A stretch of 28,481 bases of DNA, taken from DASWRT01 sp036403035. GTDB lineage: Bacteria > Pseudomonadota > Alphaproteobacteria > ATCC43930 > CGMCC-115725. Shown piece after piece: positions 1 through 8,113 of this stretch. Within the stretch, counting starts at the first letter, position 1. The number at the start of each line of letters is the position of its first letter. Location: positions 1-28,481 of the forward strand of contig DASWRT010000312.1 in the NCBI GenBank assembly GCA_036403035.1. Reading direction: 5' to 3'. The position numbers were made by a program, and so were the translations under genes. The notes beneath the pieces were generated by a model. The model saw nothing but the letters and a program-made list of their open reading frames with translations, had not been told where the DNA came from and did not search any database.

Positions 1-621
1 ACCGAAGGTCTCGACCTCGATCGCGCCGGCATCCGACACGACGGAAAAGGCCTCGCGGTCGATCGCCGGCTGCGCACGACGGCACCGGGCGTCTTTGCGA
101 TCGGGGACGCGATCGACGCGCCGCACCTGACGCATGTCGCCGCCTATCATGCCGGGATCGTGATCCGCAACGCGCTGTTCCGCCTGCCGGCCAAGGTCGA
201 CTACCGGGCGCTGCCCTGGGTCACCTACACCGAGCCCGAGCTGGCGCAGGTCGGCCTGACCGAGGAAGCGGCGCGCCAGCAGCATGGCGGCGCCGGCGCC
301 CTGTCGATCCTGCGCTGGCCGTTCCACGAGAACGACCGCGCCCAGACCGAGCGCGAGACGCACGGGCTGGTCAAGGTGGTCGCGACGAAGAAGGGCAAGG
401 TGCTGGGTGCGTCGATCATCGGCGCGCACGCGGGCGAGCTGATCCAGACCTGGGGATTGATGATCCAGCAGGAGATTCCGCTGAAGGCGCTGGCCGGGAT
501 GATCGCGCCGTACCCGACTCTGGGCGAGGCGAGCAAGCGTGCCGCCGGCAGCTTCTTCACCCCGCAGCTCTTCTCCGGCAAGACGCGGGCGCTGGTGCGG
601 TTCCTCAAGCTGTTCGGGTAA
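1..621 (+). CDS. FAD-dependent pyridine nucleotide-disulfide oxidoreductase, C-terminal part (5' truncated)
   Basis: The reading frame is open from the first base, so the N-terminal FAD/Cys-redox half lies outside the window; 206 residues are visible. They contain the second FAD-contact motif GVFAIGDAID (about residues 31-40), then the dimerisation domain starting near VTYTEPELAQVGLTEEA. This is the layout of the class I flavin disulfide reductases (dihydrolipoamide dehydrogenase, mercuric reductase). The usual HAHPTLSE catalytic His-Glu segment reads APYPTLGE here, so the His of the His-Glu pair appears to be replaced. This is common in the mercuric-reductase-like paralogues of unknown substrate and argues against a true lipoamide dehydrogenase. 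No C-terminal vicinal Cys pair (needed by MerA) is present. The sensor kinase gene starts 28 bases after the stop, suggesting co-transcription. Family call is firm; substrate unknown. Confidence 0.88.
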   Translation, partial: TEGLDLDRAGIRHDGKGLAVDRRLRTTAPGVFAIGDAIDAPHLTHVAAYHAGIVIRNALFRLPAKVDYRALPWVTYTEPELAQVGLTEEAARQQHGGAGALSILRWPFHENDRAQTERETHGLVKVVATKKGKVLGASIIGAHAGELIQTWGLMIQQEIPLKALAGMIAPYPTLGEASKRAAGSFFTPQLFSGKTRALVRFLKLFG

Positions 622-649
622 GCGCGGCTTCCGCCCGCCTCGCCGGCCG

Positions 650-2125
650 ATGCTCCGCCCGCCCGCCTTCCTGAGGAGCCTATCCGCGCGGCTCCTCGTC
701 CTCACGGCCTTCTTCGTGATGCTGGGGGAAGTGCTGATCTTCGCGCCGTCGGTCGCGCGCTACCGGATCGATTATCTGGAAGATCGCATCGCCGCCGCGC
801 ACCTCGCGATCCTCGCGGTCGAGACGGCGCCCGGCCGGACGGTCGACCAGGCGCGGGCGAACGAGCTGCTGGCGCATGTCGGGGCGCGGGGCGTCATGCT
901 GCACAAGCCGGACGGCATGAACCTGATGATCGACAGCGACATGCCGCCGACCGTCGATGCGACGTTCGACCTGCGCCGGATGACTCCCTTCGGCGCGATC
1001 CGCGACGCGCTCGCGGCGCTGGTCCGCGCAGACGACCGCGTGCTGCGGGTGCTCCAGGCGTCGCCGCGCGATCCGGCCGTGCTGGTAGAACTGCTGCTCC
1101 AGGAGCGGCCGCTGCGCGAGAGCATGCAGGAGTTCGGCCGCCGCCTCCTCGGCTTCTCGATCGTGCTCTCGCTGCTCGCCGCGGCGCTGGTCTTCGTCAG
1201 CCTGCATCTGCTGCTGGTGCGGCCGATGCGGCGGATCACCGCCTCGATGATGGCGTTCCGCGCCGATCCGGAGAACGCGGCGAGCGTGATCCAGCCCGGC
1301 TCCCGCAGCGACGAGATCGGCATGGCCGAGCGCGAACTGGCGGTGATGCAGGAGACGGTGCGGCAGGCGCTGCGCCAGCGCGCCCGCCTTGCCGCGCTCG
1401 GCACCGCCGTCACCAAGGTCAACCACGACCTGCGCAACATCCTGTCGACCGCGCGGCTCCAGTCCGACAGCCTCGCCGCCAGCGACGCGCCCGAGGTGCA
1501 GCGCGCCATGCCGCGTCTTCTGGAGGCGATCGACCGTGCCGTCGAACTGTGCGCCCGCACGCTGACCTACACGCGCGGGGACGCGCCGACTTTGCGCCTG
1601 TCGCGCTTCACCGTCGCCGACCTCGTCGCCGATGTCGGCCGCGCGCTGGAGCGGCACCCGGCGGCCGCGCCGACGGCAATGGCCGCCGCCGCTGTGACCG
1701 CCGGCATCGCAGCGGGACCGGCCAAGCCGGCCGGGGCAGGCGTCGCGCTCCGTAGCGAAGTGCCGCCGGACCTCGCGATCACCGCCGACCGCGACCAGTT
1801 CTTCCGCGCGCTCCTCAACCTCTGCACCAACGCCGTCGAGGCGGGGGCGCAGACGGTCAGCGTCGCCGCTTGGCTCAAGGAGGACGGCGAGATGCGCGGC
1901 GCCGTCGAGATTCTCGTTGCGGACGACGGTCCCGGCCTGCCCCCGAAGGCGCGCGAGAACCTGTTCCGGCCGTTCGCCGGCTCGGCACGCCCCGGCGGCA
2001 CCGGGCTCGGCCTTGCGATCGCCCGCGAGGTGCTGCGGGCGCACGGCGGCGACATCGCCTTGCTGGAGAGCACCGGGCGCGGAACCGTGTTCCGGCTCAG
2101 TCTTCCCCCGCGGATGCCTCGCTGA
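650..2125 (+). CDS. Membrane sensor histidine kinase (HAMP, HisKA-like, HATPase)
   Basis: A 491-residue protein. Transmembrane segment 1 is about residues 12-32, a periplasmic or sensing loop of about 130 residues follows, transmembrane segment 2 is about 165-188, and a HAMP region follows (VRPMRRITASM...). The phospho-acceptor box is KVNHDLRN with His at about 259; the N box is LLNLCTNAVEAG (Asn about 394); G1 is DDGPGLP (about 425) and G2 is GGTGLGLA (about 450). All kinase motifs are intact. An Ala/Pro-rich low-complexity stretch lies between the dimerisation helices and the ATPase domain. The ATG at 650 was chosen because an upstream in-frame start at 539 would lie inside the preceding gene and add a basic non-membrane tail. 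No response regulator is adjacent, so its partner and signal are unknown. It sits between an oxidoreductase and an exported DUF547 protein. Confidence 0.9.
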   Translation: MLRPPAFLRSLSARLLVLTAFFVMLGEVLIFAPSVARYRIDYLEDRIAAAHLAILAVETAPGRTVDQARANELLAHVGARGVMLHKPDGMNLMIDSDMPPTVDATFDLRRMTPFGAIRDALAALVRADDRVLRVLQASPRDPAVLVELLLQERPLRESMQEFGRRLLGFSIVLSLLAAALVFVSLHLLLVRPMRRITASMMAFRADPENAASVIQPGSRSDEIGMAERELAVMQETVRQALRQRARLAALGTAVTKVNHDLRNILSTARLQSDSLAASDAPEVQRAMPRLLEAIDRAVELCARTLTYTRGDAPTLRLSRFTVADLVADVGRALERHPAAAPTAMAAAAVTAGIAAGPAKPAGAGVALRSEVPPDLAITADRDQFFRALLNLCTNAVEAGAQTVSVAAWLKEDGEMRGAVEILVADDGPGLPPKARENLFRPFAGSARPGGTGLGLAIAREVLRAHGGDIALLESTGRGTVFRLSLPPRMPR

Positions 2126-2239
2126 AGCGGGCTTGATGCGGCAAATCGCCTTGCGGGATTGTGCAGCGCAAGGCAGGGTGAGCCCGCGCCGGCCCGCTTG
2201 CCGATCGGGCGCCGGCGCATGTTGATAGGGGGATCGACA

Positions 2240-3091
2240 ATGAAGATGCTGAACCTCGCCGTTGCGCTCGCAACCGCGCTCTTCGCCGCTGCCGCCGGGC
2301 TGCTGCCGCACGACGCCGCCGCGGCGCCGAAGGCGGATCTCTGGCCGCACTGGCAGGCCAACGACGCGAACTCGAAGGCGACGATCGACCATGCCGCCTG
2401 GGCGAAGTTCCTCTCGACCTACGTCGTTTCCGGGCAGGACGGCATCAACCGCATCGCCTACGGCACCGTCACGCCGGGGGACAAGCAAGCGCTCGCCTCC
2501 TATGTCGACGGCCTCACCGCGGTGCCGATCAGCAAGTACAACCGAAACGAGCAGCGCGCCTATTGGATCAACCTGTACAACGCGCTGACGATCCGCACGG
2601 TGCTGGAGCACTACCCGGTCAAGAGCATCCGCGACATCAGCATCTCGCCCGGCCTGTTCTCCAGCGGCCCGTGGGGCAAGAAGCTGGTCAAGGTCGAGGG
2701 CGAGGAGGTCAGCCTCGACGACATCGAGCACCGCATCCTGCGGCCGATCTGGCGCGACCCGCGAACCCACTACACGGTGAACTGCGCCTCGATGGGCTGC
2801 CCGAACCTCGCGCGAAAGCCCTATACCCCGGCCGATATGGAAGCGATGCTCGACGAAGGCGCCCGCGCCTACATCAACAATCCACGTGGCATTCGCGTCG
2901 ACAACGGGAAGCTGTACACGTCCTCGATCTACGAATGGTTCAAGGACGATTTCGGCGGCAACGACGCCGGCGTGGTCGCGCACGCGAAGAAGTACGCGAA
3001 TGCCGACCTCGCCGCGAAGCTGGACAAGGTGTCCAGCATCAGCAGCACCGATTACGATTGGAACCTCAACGACGCCGGCAAGGGCAAGTAA
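2240..3091 (+). CDS. Exported DUF547 domain protein
   Basis: A 283-residue protein with a signal peptide at about residues 1-29 (hydrophobic core LAVALATALFAAAAG, then an Ala-rich cleavage region), so periplasmic or secreted. The remainder matches DUF547, seen in YWINLYNALTIRTVLEHYP, the Cys motif NCASMGCPNL and the C-terminal SSIYEWFKDDFGG segment. The biochemical role of DUF547 is not established; the fold has been compared with papain/transglutaminase-like proteins, but no reaction can be assigned. The ATG at 2240 is preceded by a purine-rich GATAGGGGGATCG Shine-Dalgarno region and gives a clean signal peptide; an ATG at 2219 would add seven residues. Only two bases separate the stop from the next gene, so the two are probably translated from one message. 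Confidence 0.88.
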   Translation: MKMLNLAVALATALFAAAAGLLPHDAAAAPKADLWPHWQANDANSKATIDHAAWAKFLSTYVVSGQDGINRIAYGTVTPGDKQALASYVDGLTAVPISKYNRNEQRAYWINLYNALTIRTVLEHYPVKSIRDISISPGLFSSGPWGKKLVKVEGEEVSLDDIEHRILRPIWRDPRTHYTVNCASMGCPNLARKPYTPADMEAMLDEGARAYINNPRGIRVDNGKLYTSSIYEWFKDDFGGNDAGVVAHAKKYANADLAAKLDKVSSISSTDYDWNLNDAGKGK

Positions 3092-3093
3092 CG

Positions 3094-3459
3094 ATGCCGC
3101 TTCCGACGGGCGGCCGTTGCGGCATCGCCGCCGCCGCAGCCGCCGCTTCGGTCCTCCTGCTCTCGGTGGGCTCCGCCCTCGCCGAGAGCAGCCAGGAGCG
3201 AAATGCGCTGCTTCTCGTCTCGCCGAACTCGAACAGCGTCAAGGCGCTGAGCGTCCGAGTCGGCGACGATGAGGCCTGCGTCAACACGGCGGCGTCGCTC
3301 GCCGCCGTGCGCCGAGAGTACGTGCAGACGATCTGCACCGACCCGGCGACCGGGAAGCTGACCGCGTCCGCGACCTGCAAGCTGCATGGAAGCGCCGTCC
3401 AGTGCGAGCGGCAGGACATCGAGGCGCTGGCGCACGGCACGGGACCGAAACCGCGGTAG
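3094..3459 (+). CDS. Small secreted four-cysteine protein of unknown function
   Basis: A 121-residue protein with a classical signal peptide (about residues 1-30, Ala-rich core, SALA cleavage site before ESSQ). The mature part has four Cys (in DDEACVN, VQTICTD, ATCKLH and VQCERQ), consistent with two disulfides in the periplasm. No known domain was recognised. It starts two bases after the DUF547 stop, which suggests a linked envelope function. It ends before a GC-rich palindrome at 3523. Gene call is fairly firm from the tight spacing and the signal peptide; the function is open. Confidence 0.72.
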   Translation: MPLPTGGRCGIAAAAAAASVLLLSVGSALAESSQERNALLLVSPNSNSVKALSVRVGDDEACVNTAASLAAVRREYVQTICTDPATGKLTASATCKLHGSAVQCERQDIEALAHGTGPKPR

Positions 3460-3522
3460 CGCGGATTTCGTTGCTCCGCACCCGGTCAGGGATCGATCGT
3501 TCTGTTCTGCTCCGCCTATCGC

Positions 3523-3538
3523 ACCCGGCCGGCCGGGT
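3523..3538. terminator. 16-bp perfect GC palindrome between convergent genes
   Basis: The sequence ACCCGGCC followed by GGCCGGGT is a perfect 16-bp palindrome. It lies between the + strand gene ending at 3459 and the - strand gene ending at 3572, and is followed by a second GC-rich inverted cluster (GGCCGCCGGCCGGC). The position suits a bidirectional transcription stop, but there is no T run on either side, so this is a placement-based guess. Confidence 0.3.
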
Positions 3539-3571
3539 TGGCCGCCGGCCGGCGACAGCCGGATGACAGGA

Positions 3572-3754
3572 TCAGGCGGCGGTGCCGAAATTGCGGCGGC
3601 CGATCTCGGCGATCTCGGCGGCCTGATACGGGTACTGCTCCAGGAACTCGCGCCACGTGATGCAGCTCTCCGGGGTCCAGCCGAGGCGGCGGGCGACGGT
3701 TTCGTTCTTGAGCGACAGGATCGTTCCGCGGCGGGCGGGCTGGGAAGCGGACAT
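3572..3754 (-). CDS. Small conserved-looking protein, 60 aa, function unknown
   Basis: The reading frame gives a 60-residue protein beginning MSASQPARRGTILSLKNETV. It contains ARRLGWTPESCITWREFLEQYP and ends RRNFGTAA. No signal peptide, membrane segment or known domain is visible. The start at 3754 was chosen because CCGGAG lies about eight bases upstream; the frame stays open further upstream but through non-coding-looking DNA carrying an inverted repeat (3770-3814). Codon choice (GC-rich third positions) supports translation. The soluble composition with aromatic residues could suit a small DNA- or protein-binding module, but that is not shown. Confidence 0.6.
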   Translation of the reverse strand: MSASQPARRGTILSLKNETVARRLGWTPESCITWREFLEQYPYQAAEIAEIGRRNFGTAA

Positions 3755-3769
3755 TAAAGTGCTCCGGAA

Positions 3770-3814
3770 GGTGGCAGAATTGTTGCGGTGCAACATACGC
3801 CCGCCGCTGCCACC
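3770..3814. promoter_or_regulatory. Nested inverted repeat upstream of the 60-aa gene
   Basis: Outer arms GGTGGCAG (3770-3777) and CTGCCACC (3807-3814) are perfect 8-base complements. Inside them TGTTGC (3781-3786) and GCAACA (3790-3795) form a perfect dyad around GGT. The site lies 16 bases upstream of the ATG at 3754, where a repressor operator or leader hairpin would sit. The TGC/GCA-rich dyad resembles operators described for PhaR-type regulators in alphaproteobacteria; that link is only inference. Confidence 0.4.
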
Positions 3815-3951
3815 CAACTTCTGCGATCTGCTCAAGTCTGCCCTGCGCAAAAGTCGTTTCGCGGACGCGAAGGCATCCCGCTCTCATACCGTCGGCCTCG
3901 GTCGTTGACCGCTGCCGAGCGGGTTTTGCTCAGACGCCGCACGGGCTCAAC

Positions 3952-3984
3952 CAACGGCCGATGAGTCAAGCTCAACGGCCGTTG
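3952..3984. terminator. Possible terminator downstream of the 69-aa gene
   Basis: CAACGGCCG (3952-3960) and CGGCCGTTG (3976-3984) are perfect 9-base inverted copies with a 15-base loop. The right copy is also part of the 12-bp palindrome CAACGGCCGTTG (3973-3984). It begins three bases beyond the stop codon of the - strand gene ending at 3987. There is no strong T run after the stem, so it may be a processing hairpin rather than a true intrinsic terminator. Confidence 0.4.
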
Positions 3985-3986
3985 TA

Positions 3987-4196
3987 TCAGCCCTCGACCT
4001 CGACGCAGGAGATCTCGATCGTGCGCCCGCCGACGGTCCCTTCGGTGCCTGCCGCGTTCAGCAATATCGCTCCCTTGCGATCGAGCGCCGTCAGGCACTG
4101 CGCCTCGTTCGGATAGGTGATGCCGGGCTCGGGCATGCGGACGACGCAATTCGTGCCGTCACACATCATGACGGCGATAACGTACAAGGCGAACAT
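3987..4196 (-). CDS. Small two-domainless protein with Cys residues, 69 aa, function unknown
   Basis: A 69-residue protein starting MFALYVIAVMMCDGTNCVVR. The short hydrophobic N-terminus could be a weak export signal or simply part of the fold. Three further features are visible: a MPEPGITYPNEAQC segment, a Cys near the C-terminus (EISCVEVEG) and an acidic end. No known domain was recognised. It lies between the MFS gene (ends 4262 on the same strand) and the 60-aa gene. Codon use matches the neighbours. Reality is likely but unproven; the function cannot be inferred. Confidence 0.6.
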   Translation of the reverse strand: MFALYVIAVMMCDGTNCVVRMPEPGITYPNEAQCLTALDRKGAILLNAAGTEGTVGGRTIEISCVEVEG

Positions 4197-4239
4197 TCGC
4201 GCCCCCGTCTTATGTTCTCAACCCCCGTTTGGTTCCATT

Positions 4240-4269
4240 AACGAATTGCGCGCGCATTCGTTCATGAAC
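4240..4269. terminator. Hairpin and palindrome at the end of the MFS gene
   Basis: AACGAAT (4240-4246) pairs with ATTCGTT (4256-4262), and the GC alternation between them extends the stem with one bulged T. The palindrome GTTCATGAAC (4260-4269) overlaps it and covers the MFS stop codon (4262-4264 on the - strand). On the - strand this could end the benE-glycosyltransferase-MFS transcript. No T run follows. Confidence 0.35.
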
Positions 4270-5878
4270 GGGTCGATTCGGGACCGGAGACGGACGGCGG
4301 CGGGGGAGAGCGCAGCAGCGGCAGCACGATAAGCGGCAGCAGGAGCAGCAGCGCCAGCATCAGCCATGCCTCGTTCATCGACTGGGCGAGGGCGGCGCGC
4401 TCGACGAGCGGCGCGACGAAGTCGCGGGTCGCCTGATCGATGTCGCCGAGCGGCACGCCGGTGAAGCGGTCGGTCGACAGTCCGACGAACGAAGCCGCCG
4501 ACGCGTCGCCAGCCTGAAGCCGCGTCGCCAGCGCCTCGACATGGCCCGGGGTGCGCCGCTCCAGCACCGTATCGATGAGGGCGAGGCCGATCGCGCCGCC
4601 GAGATTGCGCATCATATTGAACAGGCCGCTGCCTCCCGGCACCTCGGCCGACCGGAGCGCGCCGAGCGCCGCCGTCGTCGTCGGCAGCAGGCAGAACATG
4701 ATCGAGGCGCCGCGCAGCACCTGCGGCCAGAACATGCCGGCGAAGTCGGTTGCCGGCGTCGCCGCCGCGCTCAGCCCCGCGCCGATCGCGAAGGCGGCGT
4801 ACCCCACGAAGACCAGCGGGCGCGGGTCGATCCGCTTCTCCAGCACCGTCGCGACCGGCGCGGCGACGAGCTGCGCCACGCCCGTCACGGCGATGACCGC
4901 GCCGATCTCGATCGCCGAGTGCATCCGGACGAGCCCGAGGAAAAGCGACATCAGGTAGATCGAACCGTAGAGCCCGATGCCGAGCGCGAAGCTGAAGGCG
5001 CAACCCGCGGCGAAGGACGACGAGGCGGCGAAGGTGCGATAGGTGACGACCGGCGCCGGCCGCGCGAGATCGAGCCGCACCGCCGCGACCGCGGCGGCGA
5101 CGCACAAGGCGGCCAACCCGATCATGCCGGGGCTGGACCAGCCGCGCGCCGGCGCCTCCTTCAGCAGGATCTCCAGCGCGGCGAGCGAAAGGGCAAGCAG
5201 GACGAGGCCGCCGAGGTCGACGCCGCGCCGCGCCGCCGGGTCCGGGCGGTCGATCGCGACGCAGCGCAGCACCAGCGCCGCCGCGACGATGCCCGGCGGC
5301 ACGTTGATCAGGAATATCCAGTGCCAGGACCATGTCTCGGTCACCCAGCCGCCGAGCACCGGTCCCAGCGTCGGCGCCAGCATCGCGGCGACGCCGGCCA
5401 GCATCGTCGCGCGCGGCTGCGCCGGTCCGGGGAACATCAGGAACCCCGCGGAGAAGACGACCGGGATCAGCACGCCGCCGAAGAACCCTTGGATCGCGCG
5501 GCTGACGACGAGCATCGCGAACCCGCCGGACGCGGCGCAGAGCAGGCTTCCGGCCGTGAACCCCAGCACTCCCGCCGCGAACAGCCCGCGCGTCGACAGC
5601 AGCCGCGTCAACCATCCGGTCAGCGGGATCGCGATGATCTCGGCGATCAGATAGACGGTCTGGATCCAGCTCACCTGATCCTGGCGCAGCACCAGCGCCG
5701 CCTGTAGGTCGGGGAGGGCGGTCGCGACGATCTGCACGTCGAGGATCGCCATGAACATGCCGAGACACATCGCGGCGAACCCGGTCCAGCGCCGCAGGCC
5801 GCTGCCGGCGGCCGACAGGTCGCGGAAGGGAGCCGCATCGGCGGTGGCCAAGGCGGAAGGAAGGTGAGGAATGGGCAT
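4262..5878 (-). CDS. DHA2-family (EmrB/QacA-type) MFS multidrug efflux transporter
   Basis: An inner-membrane drug:H+ antiporter of about 538 residues, within the usual range for 14-helix DHA2 transporters. The first helix carries the family signature MFMAILDVQIVATALPDL, followed by the loop motif GWLTRLLSTRGLF. The antiporter motif C region reads APTLGPVLGGWVTETWSWHW, and the next helix IFLINVPPGI is typical of EmrB relatives. The C-terminal MRNLGGAIGLALIDTVLERR is also typical. The start is uncertain: ATG 5878 is used, but the frame remains open to an ATG at 5941, and a GGAGGAG motif lies about 35 bases upstream of 5878. No EmrA-like membrane-fusion partner is adjacent. It follows the glycosyltransferase gene closely on the same strand. 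Confidence 0.88.
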   Translation of the reverse strand: MPIPHLPSALATADAAPFRDLSAAGSGLRRWTGFAAMCLGMFMAILDVQIVATALPDLQAALVLRQDQVSWIQTVYLIAEIIAIPLTGWLTRLLSTRGLFAAGVLGFTAGSLLCAASGGFAMLVVSRAIQGFFGGVLIPVVFSAGFLMFPGPAQPRATMLAGVAAMLAPTLGPVLGGWVTETWSWHWIFLINVPPGIVAAALVLRCVAIDRPDPAARRGVDLGGLVLLALSLAALEILLKEAPARGWSSPGMIGLAALCVAAAVAAVRLDLARPAPVVTYRTFAASSSFAAGCAFSFALGIGLYGSIYLMSLFLGLVRMHSAIEIGAVIAVTGVAQLVAAPVATVLEKRIDPRPLVFVGYAAFAIGAGLSAAATPATDFAGMFWPQVLRGASIMFCLLPTTTAALGALRSAEVPGGSGLFNMMRNLGGAIGLALIDTVLERRTPGHVEALATRLQAGDASAASFVGLSTDRFTGVPLGDIDQATRDFVAPLVERAALAQSMNEAWLMLALLLLLPLIVLPLLRSPPPPSVSGPESTRS

Positions 5879-5966
5879 CGGGGCGTTCAACGGTCGGCAG
5901 GCCGCGGAGTTCTCCTCCGCGCTGCCGTGCGCGTCAATCATGGGGTGGGTAAGGAGAACTCCGCGC

Positions 5967-6905
5967 CTATCCGCCGCGTCTCAGTTCGACGGCGACGCCC
6001 TTCAGCCAGGACAGTTTCCATGCGGCGGTGAAGACGGCCGGCTTGTCGCGGCAGACCGCGGCGACGAGCCGGCGCCAGCGCCACGACGTGACATCGACGA
6101 GGAGCTGCAGCGAGGACCCCTCGCCGCGCTGGTACGGCGTACGGCCGAGCCGCTGGGCGCCGCGCCCGGCGCGATGGGCGCGGGCGATCAGCCATTCCCG
6201 CTCGAAAGCCCGCGCCTTGACGATGTGGCGGACCACTGCCGCCCGCGTCCGCCAGAAGCGGTGGCCTAGAGCTGCGAGCCGAAGGTTCATCTCGGTTTCG
6301 CTGCCCATCGCATAGTCCGGCGTTCCGTCCGGGCCGATCGTCTCGTCGAAGCGGAGTCCGGCGTCGAAGACGGCGCGGCGGATCGCGACGTTCGGTCCCC
6401 AGAACATCTTCGGATCGCCCGGGCCCTCCGGCTCGTCCGGGAGCAGTGCGTAGGTGACGCCGAGCGGCACCGTCTCCAGGATCCAGGCCGGCGGCTGCGT
6501 TTCCCAGCACGGCAGGATCAGCCCGCCGATGACGGTGAAGCCCGGCTGTGCATCGGCAGCCTCGCGCATCGCCACGAGCCAGTCCGGTTGCGGGATCACG
6601 TCGTCATCGGTGAAGGCGACGAGGTCGCCGGCGACCTGCCCGAGCCCCTGGTTGAGCGCCCGGTTCTTGCCCGGCCGCGCTTCGGTAAGCAGGGTCAGCG
6701 GCAGCCGGTCGCAGTAGCTTGCGACCAGCGCGGCGGTACCGTCGGTGCTCGCGTTGTCGACGATGACGGCTTCCCAGCCGCCGGGTGGCGGGACAAGGGC
6801 GCAGAGCGCGTCGAGCAGCTTGCCGATCGTCGCCGTCCCGTTGCGCGTCGCGACCAGTACGCTGGTGCGCGGCGCCGCCGCTGGCGGAGTCTTACCGCCC
6901 GGCAA
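5967..6905 (-). CDS. Family 2 glycosyltransferase
   Basis: A 312-residue GT-A fold glycosyltransferase. N-terminal nucleotide-sugar site: TSVLVATRNGTATIGKLL and AVIVDNASTDGTAAL. The acceptor/metal motif is AFTDDDVIP (DxD type), followed by NVAIRRAVFDAGLRFDE and GSETEMNLRLAALG, the ED-like catalytic segment. A basic region at the end could associate with the membrane. It most likely transfers a sugar to a surface polysaccharide or lipid, but the donor and acceptor are unknown. The first canonical start in frame is TTG at 6905, which overlaps the benE stop by 14 bases; no ATG or GTG is available before the conserved motif, so translational coupling to benE is likely. Confidence 0.88.
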   Translation of the reverse strand: MPGGKTPPAAAPRTSVLVATRNGTATIGKLLDALCALVPPPGGWEAVIVDNASTDGTAALVASYCDRLPLTLLTEARPGKNRALNQGLGQVAGDLVAFTDDDVIPQPDWLVAMREAADAQPGFTVIGGLILPCWETQPPAWILETVPLGVTYALLPDEPEGPGDPKMFWGPNVAIRRAVFDAGLRFDETIGPDGTPDYAMGSETEMNLRLAALGHRFWRTRAAVVRHIVKARAFEREWLIARAHRAGRGAQRLGRTPYQRGEGSSLQLLVDVTSWRWRRLVAAVCRDKPAVFTAAWKLSWLKGVAVELRRGG

Positions 6906-8082
6906 GGACCATGCTCACGCGCGACACCGATCGTTTCGCGATCAGCACCAGGATGCCGATCACCAGCCCCCAGAATGCCGAGCCGATCCCCAGAAGCGCC
7001 GCGCCGGATGCCGTGGCGAGAAAGGTCAGCGTCGCCGCCTCGCGATCCTCCACTGAACTGGTCGCGACGACGAGGGCGGAGGTCAAGGGGCCGATCAGCG
7101 CCAGCCCGGCGATCGCCGCCACGATCTCCGGCGGGATCGCCGCGAACAGGTGGACGAGCGGCGCCGAGAAGGCGGCGAGCGCGAGATAGGAGAGGCCGTA
7201 GGTGATCCCGGCGAGATAGCGCCGCTTCGGATCCGGGTGCGAGTCCTCGCCGGTGCAGATCGCGGCGGTGAGGGCGGCGAGGTTGACGCCATGCGCGCCG
7301 AAGGGAGCCGCGGCGAGCCACGCCAACCCGGTCGTCGCCAGGACCGGACCCGACCTCACTCGATATCCCGCGCTGTGCAGGACGGCGAAGCCGGGGAGGT
7401 TCTGCGAGACGAACGTGACGAAGAAGAGCGGGATGCCGAGGCCGATGACGCAGTGCGGCGTGAAGACCGGCGCCACCAGCTCCAGCGTCGCGAAATGCAG
7501 CAGGCCCGGATCGAGGGCGACATAGCCGCGCCCGACGACCAGGGAGATCCCGGCCGCCAGCACCGCGAGCAACGCGAAGGACGGGATCACGGCTCGCGAC
7601 AGCACGAAGACGAACAGGAGGGCTCCCGACAGCACGGCGTCGGCGCCGAAATGCTTGAACAGCGAGACGCAGAAAGGCAACAGCACGCCTGCCAGCATCG
7701 CCGACGCGATGGCCGGCGGGATCCGCTCGAAAAAGCGGCCGAGCGGCCGGAAAAGCGCCACCGCTATGGTGGCGAGCGCCGCCGTGATGAAGGCGCCGAT
7801 CGCCTCCCGAAGGCTCATCCCGGCCGCTGAGGCGGCGATCAGCGCCGCCCCCGGCGTCGACCAGGCCGTGATGATCGGCATGCGGTACAGGAGACTCAAC
7901 GTCAGCGCGGAGATGCCGACGCCCAGGCAGAGCGCGCTGACCCAGGAAACGGTTTGCGTGCTCGTCGCGCCGAGCGCGTGACCGGCTTCGACCAGAAGCG
8001 CAACCGTACCTCCGAAACCGACGAGCGAAGCGACAATTCCAGCAGAGATCGCGGGCCAGGGTCCGGTGTTGTTGTCGCCCAT
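6892..8082 (-). CDS. benE: BenE-family benzoate/H+ symporter-like membrane transporter
   Basis: A 396-residue very hydrophobic protein with about 12 membrane segments. It shows the BenE family features: the N-terminal PWPAISAGIVASLVGFGG, the segment ITAWSTPGAALIAASAAG, and PLFFVTFVSQNLPGFAVL followed by HGVNLAALTAAICTG. The family takes up aromatic acids such as benzoate with protons, but many members are uncharacterised, and no benzoate-degradation gene is present nearby. The ATG at 8082 has only a weak Shine-Dalgarno (GGAAAA). The gene leads a same-strand run with the glycosyltransferase and MFS genes; a candidate promoter is at 8114-8142. Confidence 0.85.
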   Translation of the reverse strand: MGDNNTGPWPAISAGIVASLVGFGGTVALLVEAGHALGATSTQTVSWVSALCLGVGISALTLSLLYRMPIITAWSTPGAALIAASAAGMSLREAIGAFITAALATIAVALFRPLGRFFERIPPAIASAMLAGVLLPFCVSLFKHFGADAVLSGALLFVFVLSRAVIPSFALLAVLAAGISLVVGRGYVALDPGLLHFATLELVAPVFTPHCVIGLGIPLFFVTFVSQNLPGFAVLHSAGYRVRSGPVLATTGLAWLAAAPFGAHGVNLAALTAAICTGEDSHPDPKRRYLAGITYGLSYLALAAFSAPLVHLFAAIPPEIVAAIAGLALIGPLTSALVVATSSVEDREAATLTFLATASGAALLGIGSAFWGLVIGILVLIAKRSVSRVSMVLAGR

Positions 8083-8113
8083 CGGTTTTCCGGTAGAGGG
8101 TACGGATGGCGTC

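Noticed and set aside
680..2983. 767-codon - strand open frame opposite the sensor kinase and DUF547 genes
   Set aside because: Arg/Ala/His-rich composition of an antisense GC frame; the + strand genes have intact domains.
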